Source: Argyresthia goedartella (Eukaryota > Arthropoda > Insecta > Lepidoptera > Argyresthiidae). Taken from it: DNA of 64,000 nucleotides. The stretch spans positions 10,999,501 through 11,063,500 of the forward strand of contig OX463807.1 in NCBI GenBank assembly GCA_949825045.1. Direction: 5' to 3'. Positions within the stretch are counted from its first letter, which is position 1. The number at the start of each line of letters is the position of its first letter. Below, one piece after another: positions 13,401-21,923 of the stretch. Both the position numbers and the translations under genes were made by a program. Below the pieces are notes generated by a model. The model did not search any database, was not told the DNA's origin, and saw only the letters and a program-made list of their open reading frames with translations.

Positions 13401-16319
13401 ACATACGATTAACCACATCCACAGCCCAGAAGATCTCGTGAATTTAAAGAAATATATGTAGAGCATACTCCACTAGCACTGAGCCAATGGTCGAGTATGG
13501 CTTAAACTTACTCGTATTAAAGTAAACGCCCAAGTTAATAATGTAGCCCTATTACAGGCAGGCAGACCACTATATCATGAAGTGGACGGGATCTCGCTGG
13601 ACGGGGAGGTCCGTGGAGATTGGTGCTTCGGTGTAGAGGCCTATGCCCAGCAGTGGATCGATGTGGGCGGGGCATGATGATGATGAAGACTACTGGTGAA
13701 GCCGTACCTGTTTCACTAACTGCTTGACATGGTCCTCAGGGTAATCCATAAGCTCCTCGCAGATGCCTGTTCTGTTACACTGCTCAGGCAGGTTCCGTGG
13801 TTGGAACGGCTCCGATGTCGGGAACGTAATCCTATCTGGGCCTTGAATTGAGAAAAGCGAAAATTAAGGGTATGTTCTTATTTCTCAGCCTGTGTATAAA
13901 GCTAGTAGGCAAACTAAGAAAACTGTGAAATGTTATAACCTTGTTATGGAAATTTGTCGAATCACTGCGATTTTCACATAGGACAACTGCACAGGCCGGA
14001 ATTATGGAAAATAAAGCTAAGTGTTGAAAGTTTTTTAAGGCGATCGGCGCGTGCATTCGGGAATTCTCGCTGAGAGCAACTGAATGCACTGTATGCACAC
14101 TGGGCATACAACGATCAGCCGTTACGCGGCGGCTTGCCCTCTCTCTAATATTCAATTATCTGTGATAATAACCGAATCATTATCTTGACCGTAGCATTTA
14201 TACTAGTTGACGTGCAACCGCTCGCCTGTCTCATAAGAGATGCAATGGTTCAATTCCATGTGCTGACCATGTATTAATGAGATAAGTTATGATGTAACAT
14301 AATGTATCAATACGCTAGCAAATTCGTAGGAACAGTTATAAGAAATACTTTTCAAAATTTTACTCACTTAATTAGTTTTCTGGTTCAAATTCTAACTTCA
14401 CATACTCTCTATTAACATTCTTGATCATAACTTCTCACTTACCTCCTAGTATCAGTTTTGTTATGCCCACAATCTTTGTCCTATTCTCTCCACCTTCAAC
14501 ACCCCTTCTGTTCATCACTCTTATATCCGTTTCAGTTCTCCCACGAATCACTTCCTCACTGAACTCGGATGTGTCAGAGTTGCTGTCATCATTACTGCTG
14601 CTATAGTTTATCCGGGTTTGAGCTTTTGGGCCGTGGTCTTCACAGCTCGATTCTGATGAGTGGATGTGCCTGTGTCTGTACGCTGATGACAGTAGGATCT
14701 GTGAAAAGATTAACGATGTATGAGGCTTTGGTCCGCAACTGATAACTCTGCCCCGAAAGATATCGGTTAGCAGTACGTTGAGTGGAATTCACACCTAGGT
14801 ATAACCAGATACTCAGCATCACCATAATTAGTCACGAAGTCAGACATACGAGAATATGAATATAATTGAATGTATGTAAGCAACAACTGTTTGTCTATAA
14901 CAATAATTAGAACAATGATAGGAACACCTTCATTACACATGAAACTGTGAAAACCTGTTTCATGGGAAATCAACGATTTTAGAATATCTTTGTGCCTTAA
15001 GGACTAAGTACTATAAATTATAAATAAGTATCTAACATATGCCTTAACTTTACTCAACAGCCCTATATGATATCGCATAAATAGAGATGCCTACGCCAAC
15101 TTTAACCACAATCGGAAAATTACACTTAATAATTCCGGAAACCGCTCGAAATTGGCCTTGTCTCCCTAAGGAAGGGAATTGCTTCGCAAATAGTGAGTTA
15201 AACAACAATCTACTTTAATGTTTACTTGTTTCATGGCTATGATGTCAATGATCAGCTTTGACCTTGGATGGTCATTGTTTGATGTGATCGTGTGTGAGCA
15301 AATTACTGGACAAATGCTGAGGTAGTTTTGAGATAAAATTGTTAATAGTTACAAATATAGCGTCACACCTTTTCCCATAGGGGGTGGCAGAGCAAAAGTG
15401 GTGCCCCTCGAGTAGCCAGTCATTCAATAAGCCATTTTAAGTGATATGGGGCTAGCCCATCGCCTCTGAGATATTAAAGTTTCGTCACGTTGCTTTCCAT
15501 CACCGCTTATAATCTTCATTATCATTTGTTAAAAGTTATCTAACTATTACCTGCCTCTATCGTTTAATAGGAATAAATAAATAGGAATTGCATCTGGAAG
15601 CGACCACGACGTATATAGCCTAGCCTGTTACTATTTTAAGCCTACTTAAATAAAATAATAATAGCCTACTAAAAATCGATCTGATCGATTTATACTGAAC
15701 GCTCTATCGACCTATTTACAGTCTGTCTATCTGCCTGCCAGCTTTGGTATTGTATGATAATTCGCCGATTTTGGGAAATCAAATAAGAATAATTCCCTTC
15801 ACTAATTTATGATAATAGCTGTTTATAGTGGATTTAACATCAGACGCTATATAAAACGTACACATTTATTCAAATACAGTTTAACAAAACATGGTTAGGC
15901 CAGGCTACATTGAATAGTCCTGCAAACTTTTCTTACTTTTATAAATTCTGATCATGTTAGATTTATACAATTTAAATTGAATGAATTTTCTACCACCTGT
16001 AGTTAGTTGTTACATATATGTAATCGATTATTAATTACTATACTTAAGAAAACTTTGTCAATACTTCAATTCACCAAATGACATGTCAATACCTATACAT
16101 TAATGAACATCGTAAACCTTGGTATAGTAACCTGCCACCGATAAGACCCAGCAACATCATAATTGTATTCAAGAAAAAGTGAGAGTGGAACACTTTTACT
16201 TTCAAAATACCTGAGCAGAGACAACCAATCCAATAGAGGATATTAAGTAATATCTAATTTAAACAAAAACTTACCGAGTTGAGTAAAGCAAGAAGCTGGA
16301 GTACTATCCAGCAGTCCAT
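1262..16319 (-). CDS. Spätzle-family cystine-knot ligand, gene A (six exons)
   Basis: Predicted secreted pro-protein of 268 aa, joined from exons 16275-16319, 14443-14698, 13708-13841, 4003-4104, 2861-2958 and 1262-1433. All introns are GT-AG and the phases fit. A hydrophobic signal peptide (MDCWIVLQLLALLNSILLSS) crosses the first intron. A low-complexity Ser/Arg/Glu pro-region follows, then a PECxxxxxC-like segment (CNRTGIC), a putative trypsin-like cleavage point (IASR before LGSSEQKVC) and a C-terminal knot of about 103 aa with WRFIVNQ and GVRVEIC, ending SLPSCCAF-like. Family knowledge: Spätzle proteins are cleaved by clip-domain proteases and bind Toll receptors. Oddity: the knot has five cysteines, not seven; the third and seventh are replaced by Leu and Phe while spacing is kept. 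Introns 1-5 are loaded with transposons. A paralogue lies upstream at 31.6-39.8 kb. Confidence 0.85.
1434..2248. other. Intron 5 of gene A, left part
   Basis: AT-rich intron sequence with no ORF of recognisable type. No repeat partner was found elsewhere in the window. Confidence 0.5.
2249..2674. mobile_element. Non-autonomous element with inverted subterminal repeats
   Basis: Motifs of the type TTTGGTGATCATTTATCCA occur at 2618-2674 and in inverted form at 2249-2305. The centre (2350-2420) has a G-run/C-run hairpin and CTTCGTGTTAGGTTGAACAT. This central module recurs inside an otherwise different MITE at 46836-46900. Confidence 0.5.
2861..2958 (-). CDS. Gene A exon 5, core of the knot
   Basis: 98 bp, phase 0 in and phase 2 out. 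It encodes AAPDKDGIWRFIVNQKEAL then QGVRVEIC, the W-x-x-I-V-N and GVR-x-E-x-C signature of the Spätzle fold. The acceptor is TTTATTTCAG and the donor GTAAGC. Confidence 0.9.
3160..3390 (+). mobile_element. SINE family 1, copy 2
   Basis: Same head and body as the copy at 119, with the A-box region and GGGTTCGAGTCCGG B-box present. The body has a deletion after the head. It lies in intron 4 of gene A. Confidence 0.85.
3463..3946. mobile_element. hAT-type MITE with 8-bp target duplication
   Basis: Inverted ends TAGTGATGCAAC (3471) and GTTGCATCACTA (ending 3938) are flanked by the direct repeat GTTATATC (3463-3470 and 3939-3946). An 8-bp duplication is the hAT hallmark. The interior has repeated GAATAC units at both ends and no transposase. 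Confidence 0.85.
4003..4104 (-). CDS. Gene A exon 4, cleavage site and first knot cysteine
   Basis: 34 codons, phase 0 at both ends, between a TTCTACAG acceptor and a GTATCC donor. It encodes the putative processing site IASR|LGSSEQ and the first knot cysteine (KVCRAIEK). A hAT MITE was inserted into the following intron only 57 bp from the donor. Intron 3 before it is 9.6 kb of nested repeats. Confidence 0.85.
4139..4312 (-). repeat. Dispersed repeat, LINE/SINE-like tail, copy 1
   Basis: Shares CCTTTTCCCATA, GTGGCAGAG, CATTCAATAA-like and TAGCCCATCGCC blocks with 15358-15520. The minus-strand form contains GGAAAACATCGTGAGGAAAA, which I recall as common in lepidopteran repeats; the family is not named with certainty. 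Confidence 0.6.
4357..4530 (+). mobile_element. SINE family 2 (tRNA-derived)
   Basis: Head with CTCTGTGGCGCAGCGGC (A-box region) and GGATTCGATCCCCGGC (B-box), an A-rich stretch, then TGACGTCGCTGTTTCTGGTT and GGGGCCAGAAGCGATGCATG. Other copies are at 39958 (-), 51569 (-) and 52572 (-, truncated). Confidence 0.85.
4580..4650. repeat. Fragment of the CGCGATTTTGAA repeat family
   Basis: CCCGTTATAGGTTTTCCATT, ATTACCATGGCATGAGGTTC and AATCGCGAAGCCTC match, inverted, the piggyBac-like MITEs at 54889-55145 and the copy at 56190-56280. Confidence 0.5.
4872..5019. repeat. Long palindromic MITE
   Basis: Two arms of about 62 bp (4872-4933 and 4958-5019), nearly identical in inverse, start with GGAGCTCTATTTTTGAATCA. 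The loop is about 24 nt. The element sits in a GC-rich stretch whose flanks (4750-4860, 5030-5095) contain repeated CGACAACGCAG-like motifs, perhaps an older host element. Confidence 0.75.
5130..6938. mobile_element. Decayed IS630/Tc1-like transposon with long inverted ends
   Basis: Ends of about 200 bp match in inverse (5130-5336 and 6750-6938), beginning TCCACTTAAGAGCTTATCTT. The interior at about 5780-5960, minus strand, decodes to KCEVLRLPPY, NPIELMWSNLKRNV. This matches the last catalytic block of DDE_3-type transposases, with the Glu of NPIE. A mariner fragment lies inside it. No intact ORF remains. Confidence 0.6.
6090..6275 (+). pseudogene. mariner transposase N-terminal fragment
   Basis: A frame reads YVIQYFHLKDLSPTHVEVEL, then DSALGESAPPFKAIKYWV, then a stop and FKRGRTSS. 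This is the N-terminal helix-turn-helix block of mariner transposases. It is truncated on both sides and carries a stop. It lies within the Tc1-like element at 5130-6938. Confidence 0.65.
6939..7166. other. Unassigned stretch
   Basis: AT-rich except for GTGGCGCCGCCGCTATCGGA near 7035. No gene or repeat partner was recognised. Confidence 0.4.
7167..7665. mobile_element. Fold-back repeat family R1, palindromic copy
   Basis: It starts with TTTATGTGACTGATACATAA. About 7275-7440 recurs inverted at 7507-7665 (CTCTGCACTTG, GACCGGCATGG, ACTAGGGGCGG each with an inverted partner), making a large hairpin of about 390 nt. Other R1 copies are at 11446, 22738 and 56411, with arm pieces at 8565 and 8846. 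Confidence 0.7.
7740..8560 (-). pseudogene. C-terminal part of a retroelement polyprotein with restriction-like endonuclease motifs
   Basis: The longest open part (7800-8483, 227 aa) reads LRVAVALRLGCTICQPHRC, then GRHGLHCTRSSGRFSRHHA, DGKRPDG, GRSLLWDATCVCTFAASHVG. This is a C-x2-C...H-x-x-C knuckle followed by a PD-(D/E)xK-like region, as found downstream of reverse transcriptases in RLE-type non-LTR elements. A final tail at 7740-7800 resembles LALQRGDAAS. The RT part is absent. It is GC-richer than its flanks and is inserted into an R1 arm. Confidence 0.6.
8565..8820 (-). repeat. R1-associated arm, inverted partner of 11236-11466
   Basis: Contains TGTATCAGTCACATAAACTA and GTGCGTTTGCATAGCAACCA through CTCCGTCGTCAGCTCGACTT. 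The same sequence occurs inverted at 11236-11466, so a pair of arms encloses the LINE and SINE relics between them. Confidence 0.7.
8821..9239. other. AT-rich stretch with an R1 end
   Basis: Holds another inverted R1 terminus at 8846-8885 (CATTATGTATCAGTCACATA). The rest is AT-rich with no ORF. Confidence 0.45.
9240..10620 (-). pseudogene. Jockey/CR1-like LINE reverse transcriptase relic
   Basis: Read from high to low coordinates it gives a linker (DKHFSSFWNRTNN, IAKEFRDMF), DVSKAFD (motif A) followed by a stop, GVRQGGCMSPKLFNEYMDDL (motif B), YNICYADDMVQLA (motif C), NADKSECMVF, DIERQRRAITVRANKLVRRF, and a decayed thumb region in a GC-rich tail (9300-9480). Frame changes occur near 9810 and 9490, and the RT fingers are deleted between about 10250 and 10315. 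It is clearly dead. Confidence 0.8.
10731..11225 (+). mobile_element. SINE family 1b, interrupted
   Basis: Head CTAGCTGGTAGTGACCCTGC and CTGGGATCGAATACCGGCA (B-box-like), body with TATTTGTGTGATGAGCATGA, and the 3' part after 11100 (TCGTCGTGTAGTACCC, CTTGTTGAGCTTACTAGGGG). A second SINE (10885-11098) splits it. Compare the unsplit copy at 12688. Confidence 0.75.
10885..11098 (-). mobile_element. SINE family 3 inserted in SINE 1b
   Basis: Minus strand: head GAGCTCCGTGGTCTAATGGA (A-box region) and GCAGTTTCGAATCC (B-box), ending with GGGGACATTAATGGGCTAC. The same 3' end appears at 42833-43030. Confidence 0.65.
11236..11466 (+). repeat. R1-associated arm, partner of 8565-8820
   Basis: Runs from TAATCTGAACTAGACTAATT through GACGACGGAGTTAAAAACTA to the R1 terminus TTTATGTGACTGATACATAA. 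It is inverted relative to 8565-8820. A related segment follows the SINE 1b copy at 12960-13090. Confidence 0.7.
11446..12657 (+). mobile_element. R1 family copy split by a LINE
   Basis: The left part (11446-11726) carries the R1 start, CTCTCTTTGATGTGTTCAG and ACTAGGGGCGG. The right part (12548-12657) carries GGTCATAACGTGCGG and GATACTTGTGTAGATAAA. The LINE tail at 11727-12547 sits between them. Confidence 0.7.
11727..12547 (-). pseudogene. 3' end of a Jockey-like LINE
   Basis: An ORF at 12200-12547 (115 aa) reads HNSCDVLTVRQLFMYHTVL, RRRKDRVCLDY, FRTSFAHKFFCFLGPFIYNR. This is the C-terminal tail seen in Jockey-like reverse transcriptases. The 3' UTR holds GT-rich simple sequence (11985-12060) and ends with ATTTGATTTGATTT at 11727, a LINE-like tail. 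It is 5'-truncated. Confidence 0.7.
12688..12945 (+). mobile_element. SINE family 1b, full copy
   Basis: CCTAGCGGGTAGTGACCCTG (A-box region), CTGGGTTCGAATCCCATT (B-box), body and tail as in the copy at 10731. It is followed at 12960-13090 by the same non-SINE sequence as at 11236-11355, so the SINE and its flank were copied together. Confidence 0.8.
13126..13318. mobile_element. Palindromic MITE
   Basis: Inverted ends (TTCGCTGACTTACACGACCC and its inexact partner near 13290) and an inner pair (TTCAAATATGGATTTTAGGT at about 13176, inverted at about 13240). Likely TA target site. Confidence 0.75.
13340..13383. repeat. Perfect 17-bp hairpin
   Basis: ACAGTGTGAGTTTCTAA at 13340-13356, its exact inverse at 13367-13383, 10-nt loop. 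No MITE ends are visible. Confidence 0.9.
13545..13690 (+). repeat. RTE-like LINE 3' tail
   Basis: AGGCCTATGCCCAGCAGTGG followed by TGATGATGATGA. I recall this as a very common lepidopteran repeat end with a TGA-type tail, as in RTE elements. No ORF. Confidence 0.6.
13708..13841 (-). CDS. Gene A exon 3, pro-domain cysteine pair
   Basis: 134 bp, phase 1 in and phase 0 out. It encodes ITFPTSEPFQPRN, then CNRTGICEELMDYPEDHV, matching the conserved block before the knot of Spätzle proteins. The paralogous exon of gene B (33607-33758) has the same phases and the matching block CHGKTYCTVKPVDYP. Confidence 0.85.
14443..14698 (-). CDS. Gene A exon 2, pro-domain
   Basis: 256 bp between a TTTCACAG acceptor and a GTAAGTG donor, ending in phase 1. 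It encodes the end of the signal peptide and a hydrophilic pro-region rich in Ser, Asp, Arg and Glu, with one cysteine (SSCEDHG). There is no stop in this frame across 85 codons. Confidence 0.8.
14699..15357. other. Intron 1 of gene A, left part
   Basis: AT-rich intron with no recognisable repeat, ORF or RNA gene. Confidence 0.5.
15358..15520 (-). repeat. Dispersed repeat, copy 2
   Basis: Shares its block order with 4139-4312 (CACCTTTTCCCATAGGG, GTGGCAGAG, TAGCCCATCGCC, TTTCGTCACG). It lies in intron 1 of gene A. Confidence 0.6.
15521..16274. other. Intron 1 of gene A, right part
   Basis: AT-rich. Nothing beyond short AT repeats seen. Confidence 0.5.
16275..16319 (-). CDS. Gene A exon 1, signal peptide start
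   Basis: Fifteen codons from ATG (16317-16319) to a GTAAGT donor. They encode MDCWIVLQLLALLNS, the first half of a signal peptide that continues with ILLSS in exon 2. It ends in phase 0. The start is chosen because it is the only Met giving a hydrophobic leader in frame with exon 2. Confidence 0.75.
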
Positions 16320-18227
16320 GTCTTCAGTTCTTTCTGGTGTTAATGGGAAGAATGCAGCAACTGTAGTAACCACACACTGATAACAAACGGACAGAAAAGT
16401 ATGTAATATACTGCATGGTCCGAGTCTAAGCTACCATGACGCATGCGCGAAACGTATTTTTAACAATAGTTCGCGAATACTTTCAGGTTTGCGAACGTGA
16501 GACTGCCACTGCAACCGGAACATGACTGAGTGAACACACGTTACTAGTGATGCTTGATTTAATATAACTGAAGTGATTGTTTATCGATATAAGTAATAAA
16601 TTCAGTCTGTGAGATAGGCTTTTCCCTTAGACTCACAAATCGTGTCACGCGTGTGATTGAGGGATGAATAGTCTAAGTGACCGTGGTATAAAGACCATTC
16701 AAATAAAACTAAGGTTTTTCCTTCCAGGAACGTTGCTAATGGCGTCACTCGTATGGAGGTTTGTATGCGTAATGTGTGTGTCTTGTCTTAGGAACCGTTA
16801 AGTGTGTGATGATTAATGATATATCCTGAATTTCTGACTGTGACTTCGTACACTATTAAATAGATTTATTTAACTCCATTTTACGGAAGAAAATAGAAAA
16901 GCACATTTCTTAGCACACCTGTTTAAAAAAAAATGCAATTCTAGATTGTTAAATTCGGGACGGAAACTATCGATTTCTCGATAGTCGCCAGTTAGCAACA
17001 CTACTCGTTAGGCCATAATATTACCGTAAATGACCAATTTATGCTGACATCTGACGTTGTCGGATAAGTTATTATTGAGTTGCGAATAAAGAAGCTATTC
17101 GAAATACTTGGGAGACTAACGTAAACTGGTGAGGCAGGAAGGTACATAGCTAATTTTGCAGTATGACAGGCAGTATACGATACACTATTTTAATCGGTAC
17201 CTACATCAAATGTGTATATAGTTATTTTACACCAGTAAAATTGTCAGCAGTAAAACATGACTGCTTAACATTACATTTACCGCGCATTAAATCAACTTGT
17301 GAAGCTTACACGACAGACATATTTTTGCAGTGAACATGTTAAATACTCAAGTATTGAACAGGTTGACTTGTTTTACGAATTCGCGACTATCGGACATGTC
17401 TGGTTTGTCACGCATGTTTTTCTATGAAAATACCCATTTTCGGGCCAAATTCGTTTTTTAATGGCAACCTCAAGTTCAAATGTCAAAGTGGGAAACGCCA
17501 TTTTAAAGTTAGTTTAGTTAGTAGGTAACGAAAGGAGTCCTGCTGGTGCGGCACGCTCTCGTCACAAAAGGGTGGGCAAGAAATTTTTTTTGAGGTTAGT
17601 AACATTTCATCTTGTAATTACAAAGTTTGACTTTATTTCTTGTTGATCTGTGTAAAGCTTAAACTCTGTTGAAAGAATATTAGTAGAATTCGAAAGAATT
17701 CTGATAATATTTAGTTAGTATTTTAATTTAATTGTAAAACGAGCTACGTATTCGTCACGTTCGACGATACAGACATATAAAGCTTAGTACACACGTTTAA
17801 GTAAACTGAATTTTATTATGTCAACTTTTAGAAAAATAGAAAAATCGTAGGGTATTACAGATACATTTTTTCTAAACTTACAGGTAGTGCTGAAATCACT
17901 TTTCAAAATGGAGATATATTTTGATATAAATAAACGTGTCTGTTCCCTACTCTCTGGTTCATGCCATAAATTATTTCTTGGAAATATCGCCATCATCGCA
18001 TATTTAACTTGTTAAATTACTTGTGTTAGTGTTATTTAACCCCAAACAATATTAACTGCAGTTTATTGACATAAATACTTTTTTGAGTTGTTTGTTGAAA
18101 ATACGATATTTAGGTAATTGTGCCGATGAGTGTTAGGAAATCTAGTATAGTGTAATTCAAATGTAACTAACTACCGGCATTAGATTAATGAGTGGTGACA
18201 AATTCATTTAATTATTTTAAGATAACA
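16320..18227. other. 5' flank of gene A
   Basis: Upstream of the gene A start on the minus strand, so it should hold its promoter and 5' UTR. No TATA box or binding site can be asserted. No repeat partner recognised; ORFs here are short and unremarkable. Confidence 0.4.
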
Positions 18228-20447
18228 ATGGCGTTAACATCTGCTGAAAGAGCCAAAAGGTATAGAGAGAAATTAAAAAACAACCAGGAAAAGGCTGAAG
18301 ATGTAAGAAAAAAACATTTAGCGCGAATGAAAGCCAAAAGAAAGAAGGTATCTGAAATGACCGAAGAGGAAAAGATAAAGTAAAATAAAGTAATCGCAAC
18401 AAATAGAAAAAAGAAAGCAGAGAGCTGAGGAACCGAAGAGAAAGTCCCAATTAAAGAAACACCGAACTAGGAAGCCTCTAAAACTACATTGTCTCTGAAA
18501 CGAAGACGGATATTGATACGTCTTAATAAACAACTTCTAGAAAAGCAGCATGAGATTGAACAGCTGACTAAGCAACTCAACACATAAAGAAAACGATATT
18601 GTAGAAAATAGCTAAAATATAACGAGATGATCGAGAAAACACAAAAAATAATTGATAAATATAAAGCTAGAGAAGAGTTTTTAAAATATACACTGTGAAA
18701 GACATATGACAATTGTGAGAAGAGGGTTGAAAAGGAAGTCTTGAAACGAATAATAAGAAACTGTAAGACCGGTAATAAGATCTATGTCGCAAAATTAATT
18801 GGACTTCAAAAAACTACTCGGGCGAAACAGAAAAACCGAAGACACACGTGTTCTGTAGCAATCGAAACATTTTGGTTAAGAGAAGACGTTAGCAGAGCAT
18901 CAGCGGAAAAAAGGAGTGCAGGGTTAGGGGCAAAGAAAAGCGTCAACTAAGATACACAGTCGATATATTACAGAATTTATACAAATAATATAAAGAGTTG
19001 GGAGGGAAATATGGAATTACGACGCTGTGGAAATACAAGCCATTTTACGTCATCTACACAAAACTTAATTCAAGGAATACATGCTTATGCATTAAACACG
19101 CTAACGTTGATCTAAAATATAAAGCCTTGCAAGTGTATGGAACATTTAAGCAAAAATATCTGAATGAAATAATAATAATTGAAGTTACTTGTGACAGACA
19201 ATCCTATTCCTGCGCGGGCAATCTATGTAGAAAATACAAAAATTACAAAGTACAGTGAAATGAAAGTAGAAACGACGAGAAAGAAAATGTAACCTGGTGG
19301 CAGTGGGAATGCGTTGATCACGAATACGTAAAAAATATGAAAATGAATCCAAAACAGTTAAAACGAAGAGAGAGTCAAAGCTTTGAAAAGAACATCGATT
19401 ACAGAACTTAAGCGTGCATTCGATTCTGAAATAATTAAATTCAAAAAGCATATATTTATTATGAAGCACCAACACCATCAGTATCAAACAATCAATAATA
19501 ATTTACGAGATAATGAGGCCGTAGTTATTTGTGATTTTAGTGAAAATTGCGAATGCAAAATGAAAGAAGAGTTGCAAGCTCTCCACTTTGGAGCATCCAA
19601 AAACCAAGTAGGCCTAGATACTGGAGCTGTTTTTTATAAAGACAGCATGGAATCATTTTGCACAATATCCGAAAACACGAGCCATAGACCAGAAAATATT
19701 TAGACACATTGAAATCCCATTTTGAATTAAATTAAAACAAACAAACCTAATATTCTTTCTCAGTATCGACAAAAGGGAAACTTCCAATTACTTAACACTC
19801 TACCAAAAAAATGGGATTTGAATACCGTACGTGGTCATTTTCGGAGAGCGGTCATGGCAAGAGTATTGCGGACGGTATTGGTGGATCGGTGAAACGCACA
19901 ATAGATAAACACGTTGCTTATAGTGTTGATGCAACAAATGCATCTCAAATATATGACCATCTCTAAAGTTTTTATTGTTGATGACAGTCAAATCGACGAG
20001 TATACAGAAAAACTTCAAAACCTGAAAACTTTGATTGGTAAATTAAATGTAGATCAAATAATTACGTCAAAGGATAGTGAGACAAAGGAGATCAAATATA
20101 GAGATTTGAACTGTTATTGTGGTGATATAAAAGGATATTTGTCCTTGCTTTTCACCTCAATATCATTCGCTGACTAATGCCACTGTTCGTCAAGCCACAA
20201 ATCTTCATTCTATTCGCCGTAATAGACCATTAGAATAAAAAAATAATCGGACATTAAAACCAGAATCTAATCTCAGATCGAATAAGTCACCCATTGTACA
20301 AGATATTAATCGCGACGATGTTGTGGAATCTGTGGACCAACAGGAAAAAACTTCAGTTGCCTTTGTGCATATGAAGAGCGTCATAGATTCTGATCCATCC
20401 GAACCGGAATGTGTCAATATGGATACTATCATTATACCACTTGAAAA

Positions 20448-20509
20448 TACTACGACCCCCAGTCCAACCATTGAACATAAGTTCAATGGTTGGACTGGGG
20501 GTCGTAGTA
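20448..20509. repeat. Perfect 29-bp hairpin in the pseudogene
   Basis: The left arm 20448-20476 (begins TACTACGACCCCCAGTCC) is repeated exactly in inverse at 20481-20509. The loop is 4 nt (ATAA). It lies inside a frame that is open on both sides. Confidence 0.95.
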
Positions 20510-20633
20510 GATTTGACACAATCCGCCGAGAAAAGACCACCACTATTATGTCTGAGGCTCAATATGGCGATGATCTACTTTTGACATCTACTTCTTCAAA
20601 AACATTAAAAGACAATGATAAAGATACGTCATT

Positions 20634-20693
20634 GAGTTTAAAAAATGAACCTAGTGAGGTTTTCTAACCTCACTAGGTTCATTTTTTAAACTC
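20634..20693. repeat. Perfect 28-bp hairpin in the pseudogene
   Basis: Arms 20634-20661 and 20666-20693 (GAGTTTAAAAAATGAACCTA onward), 4-nt loop TTCT. It ends the preceding open frame. Confidence 0.95.
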
Positions 20694-20920
20694 TGGCCGT
20701 TAAAAAGAAAATCAGAAGGACAAAAAGACAGTACAAACTAAAGATGGAAGAAACAATAAGTCAAAAGACTTGGAACGGACTTTGAAATATACTGCGTGTG
20801 ACAGTAAATCGGTACAGTTAGCATAATGTATAATTTGTAAGTTATGGTATTGCCCAGCGTGCTCAGGAGGCCATGTCATAATAGATCTTATTTGTGATAC
20901 TTATTTGTCTAAATATATTT

Positions 20921-21266
20921 AGTGATGGCTACATTATTTATTAATTTTAATTATGTTGCCAAAATTGTTGAGATTTCAATTAGAAAATAATAATAAAAAG
21001 ACTTATTATTAACTGTTAGAGACGGGGAGGGCGCCACTTGCCGTTATTTGACTGCTAGCAGAAGGCGCTGATAAGGCTAACATAATTATATATGTTTTGC
21101 TAGTGCCGTGATTTGCCAAAAATATGTTAAAAAATAGAATTTAGAGTAAACAGCTAAGTTAAGTAATTTCGACTGATAATAATTATAGTTTAAGAGACTT
21201 TACTGACTGATTTAAAGTTTAAGTTGTTTTTATTATTGTTTAACAATGTTACATATAACAGACAGG
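20921..21266. other. Unassigned stretch
   Basis: AT-rich flank of the pseudogene. Nothing recognised. Confidence 0.4.
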
Positions 21267-21529
21267 AGGGTGTAACAGAAAGGATGGTACAAGCCGAAAG
21301 CGGGTTGTTAGGGACATCATTCTGAACAACTTTCAGTATGTGACCTACTTGATCAGAGCAACTTTATGTTTCTCATCTCAGTACATTTCAGGCTGGGCCC
21401 TCAGCTGATTTGTAAAAGGTAGTGAAAAATAAAGCTGCTCTGATCAAGTCGATCCCATAGTGAAAGTTGTTCAGAATGATGTCCCTAAAAACCTCCTTTC
21501 GGGTTTTAGTCCTATTTCTGTTACACCCT
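21267..21529. mobile_element. MITE with about 100-bp inverted ends
   Basis: AGGGTGTAACAG at 21267 pairs with CTGTTACACCCT ending 21529. Inner matches include GGGACATCATTCTGAACAAC (about 21312) and its inverse near 21465, and GATCAGAGCA and its inverse. No coding capacity. Confidence 0.85.
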
Positions 21530-21682
21530 GTATAATTATATAAGTTCCTCAATGCTAAGTATGTAAAGTATTGCTACTAATAGTAATTTTTACAAGAAAA
21601 CAGAGTAGTTATGTTGACTAAAATGTTGATTAAAATTTTGGAAGTTAAGCGATAATAATAATAATATAATATAATAATAATA

Positions 21683-21923
21683 CCTTGGACATCATTTTAC
21701 ACACATTGATCTAGCCCCAAACGAGGATTCCCTGTATCTTGGGTACTAGACAACGATACACATACTTATATAGATAAATATTATACTTAAATAGATAAAC
21801 AACCATGACTAGGGTACAAACATTCGTTCTCATCAAACAAATATTTGCCCCCACCGGGACTCGAACCCGGGACCCTTGGTTTCGTAGGCAGCGTCACTGC
21901 CGACTCGGCCATTCGGGTCGTCT
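21683..21923 (-). mobile_element. SINE family 1, minus-strand copy
   Basis: CCGGGACTCGAACCCGGGAC (B-box inverse) and CACTGCCGACTCGGCCATTC (A-box inverse). It is preceded at its 3' end by ATA-type simple repeats (21655-21682). Confidence 0.85.

Larger units (their letters stand above)
18228..20920 (+). pseudogene. Decayed gene of an insect DDE-like (probably transposase-derived) family
   Basis: The start MALTSAERAKRYREKLKNN leads into Lys/Glu-rich coiled-coil sequence, then FWLREDVSRASAEKRSAG, NTCLCIKHAN, a central block VICDFSENCECKM and LHFGASKNQVGLDTGAV, FCTISEN, then in another frame SGHGKSIADGIGGSVKRT. A Cys-rich tail CIICKLWYCPACSGGH ends near 20920. D of DFSEN and E/H of the SGHGK block could be catalytic. 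At least eight stops or frameshifts break it. I recall this block order from many uncharacterised arthropod proteins but cannot name the family. Two perfect palindromes interrupt the C-terminal third. Confidence 0.65.
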
